From: Spinellus fusiger
Lineage: Eukaryota; Mucoromycota; Mucoromycetes; Mucorales; Phycomycetaceae
Assembly: GCA_025094145.1 (NCBI GenBank)
Contig: JALLLS010000027.1
Span: forward strand, 248,001 to 312,000
DNA: 64,000 nucleotides
Direction: 5' to 3'
The notes under the pieces are model-generated. The model worked only from the letters and a program-made list of their open reading frames with translations. It made no database searches and was not told the DNA's origin. Numbering within the stretch: the first letter of the stretch is position 1; every line of letters starts with the position of its first letter. Shown in pieces: positions 31,166-43,099 of this stretch. The translations under genes and the position numbers were made by a program.

Positions 31166-32292
31166 CACTATTTTCATAAAGTATTCACACAACCTCAGAA
31201 ACAAATTGCACTTTTTTTTCACTTTTTGCATAATTTCATAAAAAAATATTGTACACTTTTTGAAATATTTTTTTTCTTCAACAATGAACTTGCAAATTTA
31301 CTATGAAGATGAACAGGGAAATGCTATCAACACATTGGGCAATGAACCCATCTTGATAGATGTAGTTAAAGAATTTTTTTCTCTTCAAAATATCATAGAC
31401 TGCAGTACTTACTTGGACTTAAACCCACTTGTGAAGTCTCAATCAAAACACAAGGCCACCAAAAAGGCTACAGCTTTATAACAGAAAAGTGTGCCTTATC
31501 ATTTAAGAAAGCACATTTTTTATTCAAAGGAAAAAAACTAGCCTGAAATTATTTAACAAAATATTTGACTGGGTCAACAGATGGAGCCAAACAGACATGG
31601 ATTACAATAGTAATTGTGTGTTTATCAATGAGTCATCTTTTCTTATTAATTTGAAAAGAACCATGGCTTGTTTAAAGAAAAGAAAAAGAGCAAAGGTTGT
31701 TCAGCCCACAACAAGAGCGAAAACAATAAAAATCTTAGGAGCCATATCTTCTTATGGCATTATTTATGTTAAAGTAAGAGTGCCTTATGCTTCTTCATTT
31801 AAAAAAAAAGCAAATGGAATAACCAAAATGCAGAAAACTACTGGAACAGGTACTGGTCATTACTTTAACTTTATTGCAAGTAATTTGGATGTTTACGATG
31901 AATTTAAAGAACACTATAGAATAATGGATAATGCACCTATCAATACAGCCGAAAGTATTAGTAGTCTTATTGTAAGTTATGGCTACAAATGTGTATACCT
32001 TCCACCATACTTTCCTGAGCTTAATCCCATCGAGCAATTTTGGTCTGTTATGAAGAGTAAGCTTAAAAGAGAAAAGTTCTTAGGAAGTGAGGCTTTGAAC
32101 ATGATCACTGAAGCATATCGCGATTTTTTCATCAGTGATCTTAAGGGATTTTATCGCTATTCTTCTTTGAAATGTAAAACATGCTTAAGTAAAAATTCAC
32201 ATTGATAAATATCGTATACTCTGTGCGAAAAATAATAAAAAAAAGTGTGTAATTTTTTTCTGAGGTTGTGCAAATAATTTCCTAAAATAGTG
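31166..32292 (+). mobile_element. DDE_3-type transposon, 1.1 kb, catalytic aspartate lost
   Basis: Inverted repeats of about 55 bp at both ends (shared core ACAACCTCAGAAA), each next to TA. Two open pieces: 31284-31481 (N-terminal part) and 31597-32205 (catalytic part) in different frames. The catalytic part has VFINESSF, where the family has V-F-I-D-E, so the first acidic residue is asparagine. The second (MDNAP) and third (PELNPIEQFW) are kept, 34 residues apart. Frameshift and D-to-N change make the enzyme inactive. Confidence 0.87.
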
Positions 32293-32295
32293 TAA

Positions 32296-32579
32296 TTCTT
32301 TTTGATAGTGTCCTCCTGTAAAAACCTATGGCGCTTCACCTTAATCCTTGCTACTGCCCAGAATTGTTCTGTTGGGTTAAGCTCGGGAGAGTAAGGAGGA
32401 AGATACATACATCTATATCCTCAATCCTCAATACTCAATATAATTCTTTATTTTTCATGTGTGTGAATGGGTGCACTATCCATGACTATATAATGACCTT
32501 TCATATATGGATGTTTATCCATTTCATTGAGTTGTTTTTAGGAAACTAATGTAGTGGCCTGTTACAGTCCCTGAGCTTA
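32296..32579 (-). mobile_element. DDE_3 transposase fragment squeezed between two elements
   Basis: The minus strand reads MDKHPYMKGHYIVMDSAPIH, then a frameshift, then CMYLPPYSPELNPTEQFWAV and KRHRFLQED. These are the second and third catalytic blocks of a DDE_3 transposase different from the one at 31166-32292. The fragment begins exactly at the TA of that element and ends at the TA of the Tc1 element at 32582. This suggests that both inserted into it or next to it. Confidence 0.8.
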
Positions 32580-32581
32580 TA

Positions 32582-33932
32582 CAGTCACGCCTCGTTGAAA
32601 TTAATACTTTTGAAAATAAATTTCAGGACGAAATGGATAGAACATGTTCAACATCAAATAAAACACCTTATATTTGATCTAGAAGCTTCAAACTTAAGCA
32701 CACCAAGGCGCAACATCTTTTATTTGTGGAAAATAAAAAAGTAGAAAGAAATACAGTTAATATCTTGTATGGCCTCCTTTGGCATCAATGACTGTCTGGT
32801 ATCTATCTGTCCTACTTTGAACTCATCGTTGTGCAAGTTCAATACCAACCCTCTCCTACTCCTCTGCAAGTAGAGCCCTCAAACTTTCTACATTGTTAAT
32901 AAATACCCTTCTTTCTTCAATTCGTCTTTCTATAGCCCACTAGATGTGTTCAATTGGAGTTAAGTCAAGACATTGTGTGGGCCAGTAATCAAAGCACCCT
33001 AATTTGATATGTCTTTTTTCACCACCTGGTATAGCCACCTGTATGGCAGCTAGCCCCATCTTTTTGGAATATAAAGTCCCTATCATCTTTCTCGTTCACT
33101 TCAATGAACCAGGGCAGAAAACTTTCTGCCAAAATATTGACATATATGTCCTGATTCACAGTGCCATCAATAAAGACCAAAGGCCCAAATCCACCTGCCC
33201 AGAATCAGCTCCAGATCATTATGCTACCCTTCTCCCATTTGGTTGTAGGTATGATATGAGCAGCCTTATACCTCTCTCCGATCTTTCAAATTATTCTGGC
33301 TCCTCCCTGGTAACCCTCTACTTCAAACCGTGACTCATCAGACCATACAATGCGTCTCCAGTCCTCAGGAGTCCAATTGACCCGTTCCTTGGCCCAACAA
33401 AGTCTTTTCTTCATATTTTCTTCAGACAACCTTGGTTTGTGTGCTGCGAAGTAGGAACCAAACCCAATCTGATGTATTTATTTGATGATTATTGCTCTAC
33501 AGATGATTATCTCATGTGCCTTAAGTTTAAAATTTATGAGGTTATAGGAGGCAAATGGGTTGCCTCTTAGAATGGCCTCAAGTCGTCTGAGGTCTCTCTC
33601 GTTTAGTTTTTTTGGTGCACCAGAATTATGTCTTGGTAGAGATGTACCATTAGTCATGATTCTACTAATGATCTTTTGGACAGTAGACTTGCTAATGCCA
33701 ACGACCTTTGAAATGCTACCCATAGAGTAATTTTCTTTTTTTAAGCCAGTAAACACCCCAGTACTCTATTTTCTTCAAGCTTATTATAAACTCTAGAGTT
33801 TCTAGTTGAAGATTATGTGCTTGACATATGAGATTGCTTAATAGAATATGATTCTGTGGTACAAAGAAGAAGATGAATCGTGTTTAAAAATGTATAAATT
33901 AGGGGGTCGTACCCTTTTAAATGTCGTGACTG
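32582..33932 (-). mobile_element. Tc1/mariner element, family B (decayed, both ends present)
   Basis: The ends are CAGTCACG and its complement, each next to TA; length 1351 bp. The minus strand encodes a helix-turn-helix part (33478-33756, KVVGISKSTVQKIISRI) and catalytic blocks VWSDESRF, FQKDGASCHTGGYTRW and LDLTPIEHI. These are broken by TGA after GGYTRW, a frameshift and TAG directly after IEHI. The block pattern is close to family A. Confidence 0.88.
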
Positions 33933-33934
33933 TA

Positions 33935-35489
33935 TTAGCTACACTGTGAATAGGCATAGACGCTACCAGAAACCTATTACGAGAGCATGAATTTACTATT
34001 TCCTATCATCTGAATGCCACTAACACACACACATACACACACTATTTAATGTTCAGTTACCAGACAAGACAAGTGTGTTTGAGTAAATTTCTCTAGCCAC
34101 TCTATGGGGTATCAGATAAATAGTATACAGACCTATATTAGCTTCTATTATATTTACTCCGTTTTAATAGATACTCTATAGCGCCCACTATCAAAACAGA
34201 GTGTATAGCACAAATTAAGCTTACTGCTTTTATTGATTCACTTATAACTAAAAGCCTCTTCTATTGGGAAATTGGTGTCGAGATACCAAGTTACACGAGT
34301 GTATTTCAACAGTGATTTCTTGCTTCCACATTCTACACACAGAAATAATTACTAGAAAATAGTCACTTTGCAACTTTAACATATTAAAACCACAAAGTGA
34401 ACACTCATTAAACATCACTTAGGTAGAATATTAAATTACTAAAATGCTGATATATCCTATGAATACATATAATTAGTGTTATTCCTAGTAATAAATACCA
34501 TCTTGCACTGTTTTTCAACACAACATCTACATAGCAATGAGTTCATTAAATTTGTTTATAGTAGTGTTTATTATCAGAAATAAAGGTTTTCTATTTTAAG
34601 ATTTCAGGCTTTGATGTGTTTACATTGATTAGTGTTTAGTGTAGTAGGCATTGTTTGATTATTTAGGCTGCTGGTAAAAAAATATTCATAGAACTACTAA
34701 TGAAGATCCTAATTGTGATTTGATAAAGATTTGATGGTCAATTAAAGACTAAAGAATGCGAGAAAAAAGAGTGGTGAGAATTAATATTGCCCAAGACAGT
34801 AGTATTTCTTACTTTCCCTCTCTCTATTTACATTAAGAATGTCAGTGTCATAGGCTTTCAATTTTCAATTTTCAATTTGATCTTGATATCTATGAGTAGT
34901 GTATTCACAATGAGTGTCCGTTGTGTATCTTTCTGCTTTATAACTTTACTTACCTTATTCTACTATCTTTTTATATGGTAGGATATTTGAAATAAGTTGT
35001 ATATTTCTTTTCATTCAATTGTATTTCTTGTATTCTCTCTTGTATTTTTTGTATTCTCTCTTGTATTTTTTGTATTCTTTCTTGTATTCTTATCTTTCTC
35101 TCTTTCTCTCTGTCCATCACAATTTTGCATCAGTACAATGTATTAAATCATTGATATACATACCTTGAATTTAACTTGTTAAGGCTACAAACTTCTACAA
35201 AAACATACAGCTTGAGCATCACTCCTTTTTCAATGATTAATGTCTAGAATATGCATAATGTGAGTATAATAATTATTCAAAAATTAAAATGAAATATAAA
35301 TACCTACCAAATCAAGAACAAAGTAGAGGAAACAATAATTTCAGCAAGGTCATCAATAATTCAAAAGACGGGGCCAAATAAAAAGCTTAGGAGCTTACCA
35401 ATGATAATAAAAGAGACAGAAATAATGACAATACTAGAGCCAAGGCCAACAATATTCCAAAAATAGAGGGTCTAATATAGTACCAAAGA
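33935..35489. other. Gene-free AT-rich stretch
   Basis: No supported gene. Contains a CA-rich run (about 34021-34045) and a tandem of a TTGTATTCTCTC/TTGTATTTTT unit (about 35020-35090). Confidence 0.55.
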
Positions 35490-35619
35490 CAAGTCCCAAC
35501 AGCAAGTCCCAGCAGCAAGACCCAACAGCAAGACCCAAAGACAAGGCCCAGCAGCAAGACCCAAAAGCAAGACCCAAAGACAAGACCCAGCAGCAAGACC
35601 CAAAAGCAAGGCCCACCAA
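35490..35619. repeat. 13-bp minisatellite, ten units
   Basis: Ten head-to-tail units of the form CAAG(A/T/G)CCC(A)(A/G)(C/A)A(G/A), starting at 35490, 35503, 35516 and every 13 bp onward. Because 13 is not a multiple of 3 and the unit lacks stop codons, long frames are open in all phases on the minus strand; these are not genes. Confidence 0.93.
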
Positions 35620-35779
35620 CAAGGCCAACGCAGAGTCCAGACCCACTGATAAACACCGCCACGCAACCGTCCACACCTACGACGTCTACATATATAATCA
35701 GATTCAAATTCAAAATTAGTATGTATCATAGATCATAGATCAATCAATCTTTCTTTCTTTCTTACCTTCGGGCACACTA

Positions 35780-36665
35780 CAGCTCGCCATCACCTTGGAG
35801 AATAGCAACTTCAGACAATGATCAGATAGAGGAACTAATATCTAGCATCCATCATATCTTCAACATTGCTTCCATATACCATATCAGAACAGACACCAAC
35901 AAATTCAGGAAGGAGGGGGATACGCTACCATCTGTTTGTGGCTCCATTCTGTACCAGTGTCGCCCAATATCTCTTGGTAAATCCATTGGGGAGACGTTCG
36001 GCCTTCGACTCGAACATGCTCAGATTATACCACACCAGCTTCTTCATCTGTAGAAACAAGTCCCCACAAATAATTGGCTAGACATGGCAGCACTTTGCCT
36101 TCAGGAACAGAGTCCTGGATGGGGTCACATATCACAAAAAATCACTTTTGTTTGATATATCACTGGTATTCTCATCACCGGCATCAATATCACTGTTTTC
36201 TACAGGCAAATCAACACCACGCACTCAGACATTCTACACATCTGGTGCCAAACCGTTCCAGAGCTGGGTGTCCCGGCTTCAATCTGAATTATCCTCCAGA
36301 TTATCGCCAACTAAATTGTCACTCCGCAAAGAGCGACCCTCAGTGCCAGCAAAATCCTCCGAATCACTTTCCAAAGGGGGATTGAGCACACCCTCCAGGT
36401 CAACACCCGACAGATCGTCGGAGTCAACGCCAGAGGGTTCTTCCAAACCAATGTAATCATGTAGCAACTCCAAAAGCTTGTTGTTGCTAATTATGGACGA
36501 TTGTCCATCATCCTCATCAGATCTACTGCCCTCAGACTGAGTATCACCCAGTGCATCGTCGTGGAACACTTCGCTGACCATCTCAACACTTTCTACCTCC
36601 TCCGAAGAGAAGGTGTCCCAGTGCGGCACAGGGCCCAGGCTCATCTTGCTAAACATAAACACCAT
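35780..36665 (-). pseudogene. Unrecognised acidic open frame and downstream gene-like remains
   Basis: The frame 36279-36665 encodes 128 very acidic residues (for example SEGSRSDEDDGQSSII and GVDSDDLSGVDLEG), richer in GC than the surroundings. Further pieces in the same direction (VENSDIDAGDENTSDIS near 36150, and VQDSVPEGKVLPCLANYLWG near 36090) suggest a once longer coding region. I could not join the pieces by clean introns. No family is recognised; it could be a dead gene or the start of a retroelement gag-like protein. Confidence 0.3.
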
Positions 36666-39600
36666 GTCATCGAAGGCGACAGAGGGTTACACCTCATAGC
36701 ACACGTTCATGCTGCAGGCAGCGGGGGAGAAAGAGAGAGAGAAAAAGCTGTTCATGGTGCTGTGAGTTTGATCTGTGAGATTCGTATATAGAAGAAAAGA
36801 AGAAAAAGTTTCTCTGTCAAAAAAACGCCTAATATTGACAAAGAAATGGTGACGCGTCTAATAGCTAAGAAGATGTGTCATATGCTATAGTTTTTAGGGC
36901 GATCAAATTATTGGCTATAAAGACATGCCCCTGCTTGAGTAATCATTCATTCATTATTATTATTTTATTATCTTTTCTAGTCTTTAATGGCTCATTCTTT
37001 TTTCTTGTCTTTCACTTAATTCCAATACAAGCCAAACAAATAATGACTATGATGAATATTCTTTAAAGAAAATAATATGAGATAAAGAAAACAGAGTCTA
37101 TTTTATGCTGTTAAGAGTGAAATATGGAACGGAGCTCAAATTCATGACGATCTTTTCTATTTGCATACACCACCTTTATGTTGCTATAGCCTTGTGATTT
37201 TCTCGATCAGAGTCTTCAAGCTTTCAATTAATAGAAGAATAGCTTTTATATAAGAGCCAATGAATATCGCCTTCAAATTAATCTAGAAATGAGACTGATA
37301 GTATATCTATTGTGTACTGAATTATATTCTAATATGACGACAGCATTCAGATCTCTATCAGAGGCCTATAGAAGCCTTCTATTATGCACATTCTTATGCA
37401 TTAAACACAAATTGTTCTCAATTGAGTCTAAATCAGTGCTATAGATAGGCCAATAGAAATATATCTATATAGTTCTCCTGACTTGGATTTATGTACTAGT
37501 TGACTAGTATGTGTTTTGAAACTATTATTATTTTTATTTTGTGATTATCTACATAGTTTCAGTGTGAACTAGCACAAGAATTAAGGAAAAGAATCTTATT
37601 TAGTCTCTATTGATTTTTGATTTGTCCATACACTCATTAATTTCATTATTAAATATGTCCTATATCATACTATTGACTGGTTAGTGTCAATTTATTGTTT
37701 GCTCAAGACTGTATTGACTATTGAATTTAGTATATCTCATCGTATCTTTGATAAAGATAAGGCTATAGTGTCAAATAATCAGCCGATTCACCATCTATGA
37801 TTATGTACTTGTATACTGAAACAACCACCGATTCAGGTTATTTATCTTATTCTATATACTGTTGTATAGAGCAATAAGCTGCCATTGAGTTTAGATGACA
37901 GTATAGAAAAGAGGCAATGAAACAGTCAACACGACTCTGAAGGCTTTCATTAATGCAGATGGTTCTTTCGCCGACTGTTTACTGCAGCTATGAATACCAA
38001 ATCTTTGAATCCATGGCTGATCTTATCCACCGCGAGCACTCTGTGGGTGATTGCCAACAGCACTCCGACTGTTTACTTGGAATCTTCTTTTAAACCAATG
38101 GCATGACAGGATCTATTATACTTACTATATCACACTACCCACACACACACCAAAAATGCGCCCCTATCTTCCCACTCTTGTGTAAAGTAGATCAGGCCAA
38201 TGAGATCATTCAGTTCTCATATAAAGTAGACAGTCCCTGCTATGACCAGACATTTCAGTCAGCTGGGGGGTGCAAGAGATTCACCAAAAGACAAAGCCCA
38301 CTTTCAGGGCTGAATCAGGCAAGTCTCGACTCGGATTTTTATCTATTTAAGGCTGGCATAAACTGCAAAAGTATTTTCTTCTTTTTCTCTCTCTTTCCTC
38401 TTTTCTCAGAGAACTAGGAAAAAATAAACTTTTGTTATCTATCGCAGCTGCACCTATTTAATGGGGTCGAATTAGCGTTCACTTTTACGTTTACGTTTAC
38501 TTTTAATTTTACTTTCTTTTCTAACTTGAGTAAAGTGCATATATAATGACAATAGTAAAATGAATGTCAGGTGTTATAGTGATAATGGTCCACTTGAGAA
38601 GAAAAGGCCATACACTGAGCCTATGATCTGAAGAGTGTCTTCAGTTGAATGCTTGTGTGTGAGCTCAATACGAGTTGCTTGGTGTGACTATGGTTTTTGG
38701 GGTCGATCTGAGCAATGTGTGTGGGTAAATATGTTAGGTGTGATTGACACTGGAATTCTTGTATGAGACAATGTATATTATTCAATTACAATTCATTAAC
38801 AGAGATATATAATACATAGACTAGTTATTAAAAAGTGTTGATTAACAGGTTCATAATGTACACATCCAGAGAAAAACACTGCCGGAGATTGAGAAAACAA
38901 TTTATGGATGAAATGCTGAGCATAGACTATAGCACAGCAACAGCAATGAACGACACCGAGTGATGGATAATCTTGACTTGTAGATTCCGACATATCTAGC
39001 AGTAATCTTAGAGACTAAAATCTATTTCAAAGAGTGGATCTGAGACTGAGACAAAGAACAGGTGTAGATAGTATTTGTTTTAAGCAACCACACTAGCCTT
39101 GATCCCATTTTGTTGGGTCTATTACTGAGAGTGTGTTATGGATTTATCATAAATGATTCTTTGCTATGGCTCATTCATATGTTCTCTTAATTGACACTAT
39201 TGGTGGCACTGCACTTGATTATGTTTGTCTATAGTGGTTGTAGTCTACTAATCTGTAAATTAAGAGTACCTTTTCTTTTTGGTTACTGTATTATAGCTAT
39301 TAGTGTTGAGTTATTCATTAAGCATAGTTTTCTAGATAGCAGAATACTACCAATCACTAATCTAACACAGACAACTCTCTTGACAAGTTAGTTTTTTCTA
39401 CCTTCTATTGTCTGGAATAGTAGTTCTTCAGATGACTCTCTATAAACATTAGGCTTTATTCTTATTTAATTAATAGCATCAAACCCCAGGCATTCATTTT
39501 CTTTGAAAATAGAGAACACCTTAGAATACTATATTGACAGGACTATTTTTATTGCATTGGTTGACCGTTTTACCATATATACTGGAAATAGTTTGTGGTC

Positions 39601-40829
39601 GTTCTATTTTTAATTGATTTTTACTGTAGAGTATATTTGCTATATACCTGTATCCCGTAAATGCCATTGTCTTTTTATTCAATGTTCTACCCAATTCCCT
39701 TCTCATATGAAAATACTGAAGCATGATTAAGAAACCTTCATATTGATTCTAAAAGAAACAGTCTCAGTAGTTTCTTCACTACAGTCCAACAGCCATTAAT
39801 ACATACCCTCATTTTTGGCATTTAATGTACGCTAAACACAGATCTCAACTCAATTGAGTATTTTATTTGTAGAATTATATAAAATATTTCATTTTAAGAT
39901 TTTATAAGAAAAATAATAGAATGGCTTTGAAGACCATCATTATACTTGATTAAGAACAATCCCCATGGAATATACTGATGGCTTCATTGAATACATAAGA
40001 CAGAGATATTAGACTGATGAGTGCCCAAAATATCCATATCAAACGCTGTATATTATAATAAAAGCGTCTTTATTATACTATAAATACTCATTTATTTTTC
40101 CAATGAATGTTTTAGATCCTTATCTAAGGAATCTAAAGATTTATGGTCATATCAAGGTAGAGCAATCAAGTGGAAAAAGTCAAGAAATAGAGGTTTTCTC
40201 AGTATAGTTTGTGGCAGCATTAGACAGTACTTTTCTCAACAGTGTCATTTTTGGTATTGGTCCAAGGGAAGTCAAGACAGTTTTGGTAAACAGATTATTT
40301 AACTTGTTAATGAGTCTCTCTACCTCTTGTTTTATTTCTATTATTGTTGATACATATCATTTATTATAATACAGTATTCCTATATTTATTGCAGTGCTCA
40401 AATCCTTGTGATTGGTCTGTTCTGTTACAAATAATGATTGATCTTATTCTTGTTTGTGGTAGGTTATTCTATAAAAAAGCCATAGATAACCAATAACAAT
40501 GCTACTAGGTATGGAAACGTAACATGAGAGTGTCAATAAGCAACCCAGATTCCAATTGATGACAAAATGACAACATAAAAGTTGAATCAATAGAGGCCAT
40601 GAAAAATAATAAATATGGATAATCAGAGTGAATAAACGTATGGAATAAACTGGCAAAAGTAGGAAAATTATTGTGAAACATAAGACAACATCTACGCATA
40701 CAAATTCTTATTCATTTATACTATTCTTCAATGCAGTTTATAAATAAAGACAAGAGAGTGACTTTTTCTTTGAATTTTACAAGGAACCTATAGTGAGTTT
40801 ATTTCTTGAGAGAGAATTGCTATACTTTA
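36666..40829. other. Long gene-free AT-rich stretch
   Basis: About 4 kb without a supported gene, RNA or transposon. The small open frames here have no motif and no neighbours that would make introns likely. Confidence 0.55.
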
Positions 40830-41310
40830 GAAAGTAACCCCAAAATACAACATGACATTGTTTAGAACAATACACAAAACATTCAATGAAAGAGGAGTAA
40901 GACACCTTCTGAATGTTATTGGCAAGAGTAGACGATTGACTTTAAGTGAGATAGCTGCAGCAATACCCAAAGGATGCAGCAAACACACCACTTGATATTG
41001 ATGGAAAATGGAACACCCACTCACAAGAGTATTGTAGCAAGTGATTGGAAAGAGAAAAAAAATTGGTAGTTTGGGGTGGCCTTCTCAATCACCGGATCTG
41101 AACCTTATTGAAACCATTTGGATACAGACAAAAGACAAGGTCCAAGAGAGATGCAATGATTCTGTCAAGATAGACAAGTTCAAGGCAATTATAAAAGAAT
41201 TCTGGGATTCTTTTGAGTCAAAAAAAAAATGAAATTCTTCTTATTGAAACAATGCCAGCACAAATTCAAGAAGTCATCAAGAACAAGTGTGGGAGTACTC
41301 ATTATTAAAG
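40830..41310 (+). mobile_element. Tc1-type transposase fragments (family C)
   Basis: A left piece resembles a Tc1 helix-turn-helix (SRRLTLSEIAAAIPKG). The right piece has GWPSQSPDLNLIETIW, which corresponds to the third catalytic block, then RCNDSVKIDKFKAIIKEFW. After a stop it continues IQEVIKNKCGSTHY, the usual Tc1 C-terminus. The middle of the transposase is missing. No inverted repeats were recognised. Distinct in sequence from families A and B. Confidence 0.75.
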
Positions 41311-42443
41311 CTACATTTGTAGTAGTTTTTTAAATGTAGAATAAAAAAATAAAATTACATGTAAGTATTCTAGAGCCTTTGCTTCTACAAATGGTACACA
41401 GTTACTGTTTGAAAACTTCAATGATTTATTCAAGAGAAAACGGTTCTGTTTATATAGCTAATGAATTCAAGTGGTTGTGACTATTTGCCCTGAACTTAAG
41501 GCTTTAACGTCCAGGGATCTTTTGTTTCTCTTTTTCATCTTGCCTCAAAGTACTGTCAGGGGCGGCGGACATTAATCACAAAGAAGATAAAGATACTTTT
41601 TATTGAGAGTCTTTTGAAGGTTTTTTATACTTTTCTATTCTAGAGAATGTATACCCTTATGCTACCAAATGAATCTCTCTAAACTGTCACAACCATTGCT
41701 TTGGTTGACATCTTAATGGAAGTTCACTCCAATACTCTGTCTAGTTCAGTTGGATATTCCTGATTAGGTAACATTGCCGACTCATCTGTAGTGAGCTGTT
41801 CGCTCTTAACACTCTCACCTATTCTCACCCATCGAACGCACTAGAAGGTTGTCACATGATCGGCCGCTCATACAGTCAATCGTCAGATTCAGCACTTTAT
41901 TGTAGAAATGAATACTTTCTCCACCCATCTTTCTACCAAATAACATTTAAAAGTATCTCATCTACATCTCATCCATATTCATCTATAAATGCACTCTGGT
42001 CTATCAACTTATTACAATGAATCTCTATTTTTTATATTTATTCCAAAAAATACACATATATTTCTCTTTTCACTCTCATCAACAATCTATATTACCATAC
42101 TATTCTCTATTCTACTCACCATAATTACAAAAAATCACTCTCATTATATATATACTCTCTACCCATATTCTCCAAAAAATGATTTAAAAAAAGTTTATTT
42201 TCAACTATTATATTATATTATATTATATTTTAAATAATAATAATAAAAAGAGCCACATCCATCTTTTCATAAAAGATCATCTCACAGCACACTCTTTTAT
42301 TCTATCTCTTTTCTTGAAAAATAAACCTGTTTTCTTCTGATTCTATCAACATAAAATACTCTATACTTTAAAAATTCAAATCAATAAATATATTTTTATA
42401 CATAAAACTACATTGTATTTCTCTAATGGAAAAAAAAATAACA
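41311..42443. other. Gene-free AT-rich stretch
   Basis: No supported gene. The left part is the 3' flank of the Tc1 remnant; the right part, before the 5S rRNA gene, is almost pure AT-rich sequence. Confidence 0.5.
42428..42438 (-). terminator. Poly-T polymerase III terminator of the 5S gene
   Basis: An uninterrupted T run on the minus strand, less than 20 bases after the 3' end of the 5S rRNA. Confidence 0.65.
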
Positions 42444-42560
42444 ACCTACAATTGCGGGTTTCACAAGTGGCCCCCCACCATGCTACTGACCACACCAGTA
42501 GAGGCTTAACTGCGGAGATCTAACGGGATCCGGTGCGTTTCTCAGTGTATGACTGTAGAG
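42444..42560 (-). rRNA. 5S ribosomal RNA
   Basis: The minus strand begins TCTACAGTCATACACTGAGA and contains the conserved CACCGGATCCCGTTAGATC and CAGTTAAGC core, then GTAGCATGGTGGGGGG at the place of the internal C box. It ends CAATTGTAGG. The 5' CTACAG pairs with 3' TTGTAG to close helix I. The length of about 117 nt is normal. A run of T (minus strand, about 42428-42438) follows within 20 bases, as expected for a polymerase III terminator. Single dispersed 5S genes are usual in many fungi. Whether this copy is expressed or a diverged one cannot be told. Confidence 0.82.
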
Positions 42561-42675
42561 AAAAAAGGCTTGGTTACCACCAACACCTTCAGTTCCTTGC
42601 CAATGTGGCCACCCATCTGCCAATCGGGACCACTTTCTCACTTGCACATTCGTTGACCATGAACGCTCCACGTTC

Positions 42676-42996
42676 TTGTTCTTCTTAGTTCCTGCACCAC
42701 CACAAGACGTTCATCCAATTGACTATTGTCTAAATCTTCTGCCGCGCACGGTTAAGTCTTTTGTTAAATGGCGAGACCTTTGGCCCAGTTTGTTAATACT
42801 GCTGCAAGCCATTGATCGAGCCACGTCTACTCGAGACTTTAAGGTAGAGCCATCAGCTGGTAGCCTGCTCATTGAGGCTGCTGATGGGTGTGTTGAGCGG
42901 GAACGCCAACGCCGCCATAGAGTGCAAAGACTCCTGCAGCAACAGACGCTGTATCCTCACTTCTCCTCCGATCTCTCCTCTACCACCCATTCTTAA
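42676..42996 (+). other. Unrecognised open frame in a GC-richer island
   Basis: The frame codes for 106 residues with no recognised domain; it has an RQRRHRVQRLLQQQ basic segment near the end. The block from about 42480 to 43110 is clearly richer in GC than its AT-rich surroundings and lies between the 5S gene and repeat R. It could be a retroelement remnant. I do not claim a functional gene. Confidence 0.25.
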
Positions 42997-43099
42997 CCCG
43001 TTTAGCAAAGCCAGAAGCTGCTAGTGTAGTTGCTGTATTTGTGTCCTCAGGATTGTCCGAGTTGCTCTAAGTATCCCTCGTTGGATTTCGAATCGCCAC

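Noticed and set aside
35387..35729. Three overlapping minus-strand frames of hydrophobic VLLLGL/CCWVLLLG repeats, looking like a membrane protein
   Set aside because: They all come from the 13-bp minisatellite, which has no stop in any frame on that strand; no start context, no intron, no conserved domain.
42483..42671. 62-residue minus-strand frame
   Set aside because: It runs through the 5S rRNA gene and has no protein-like features.
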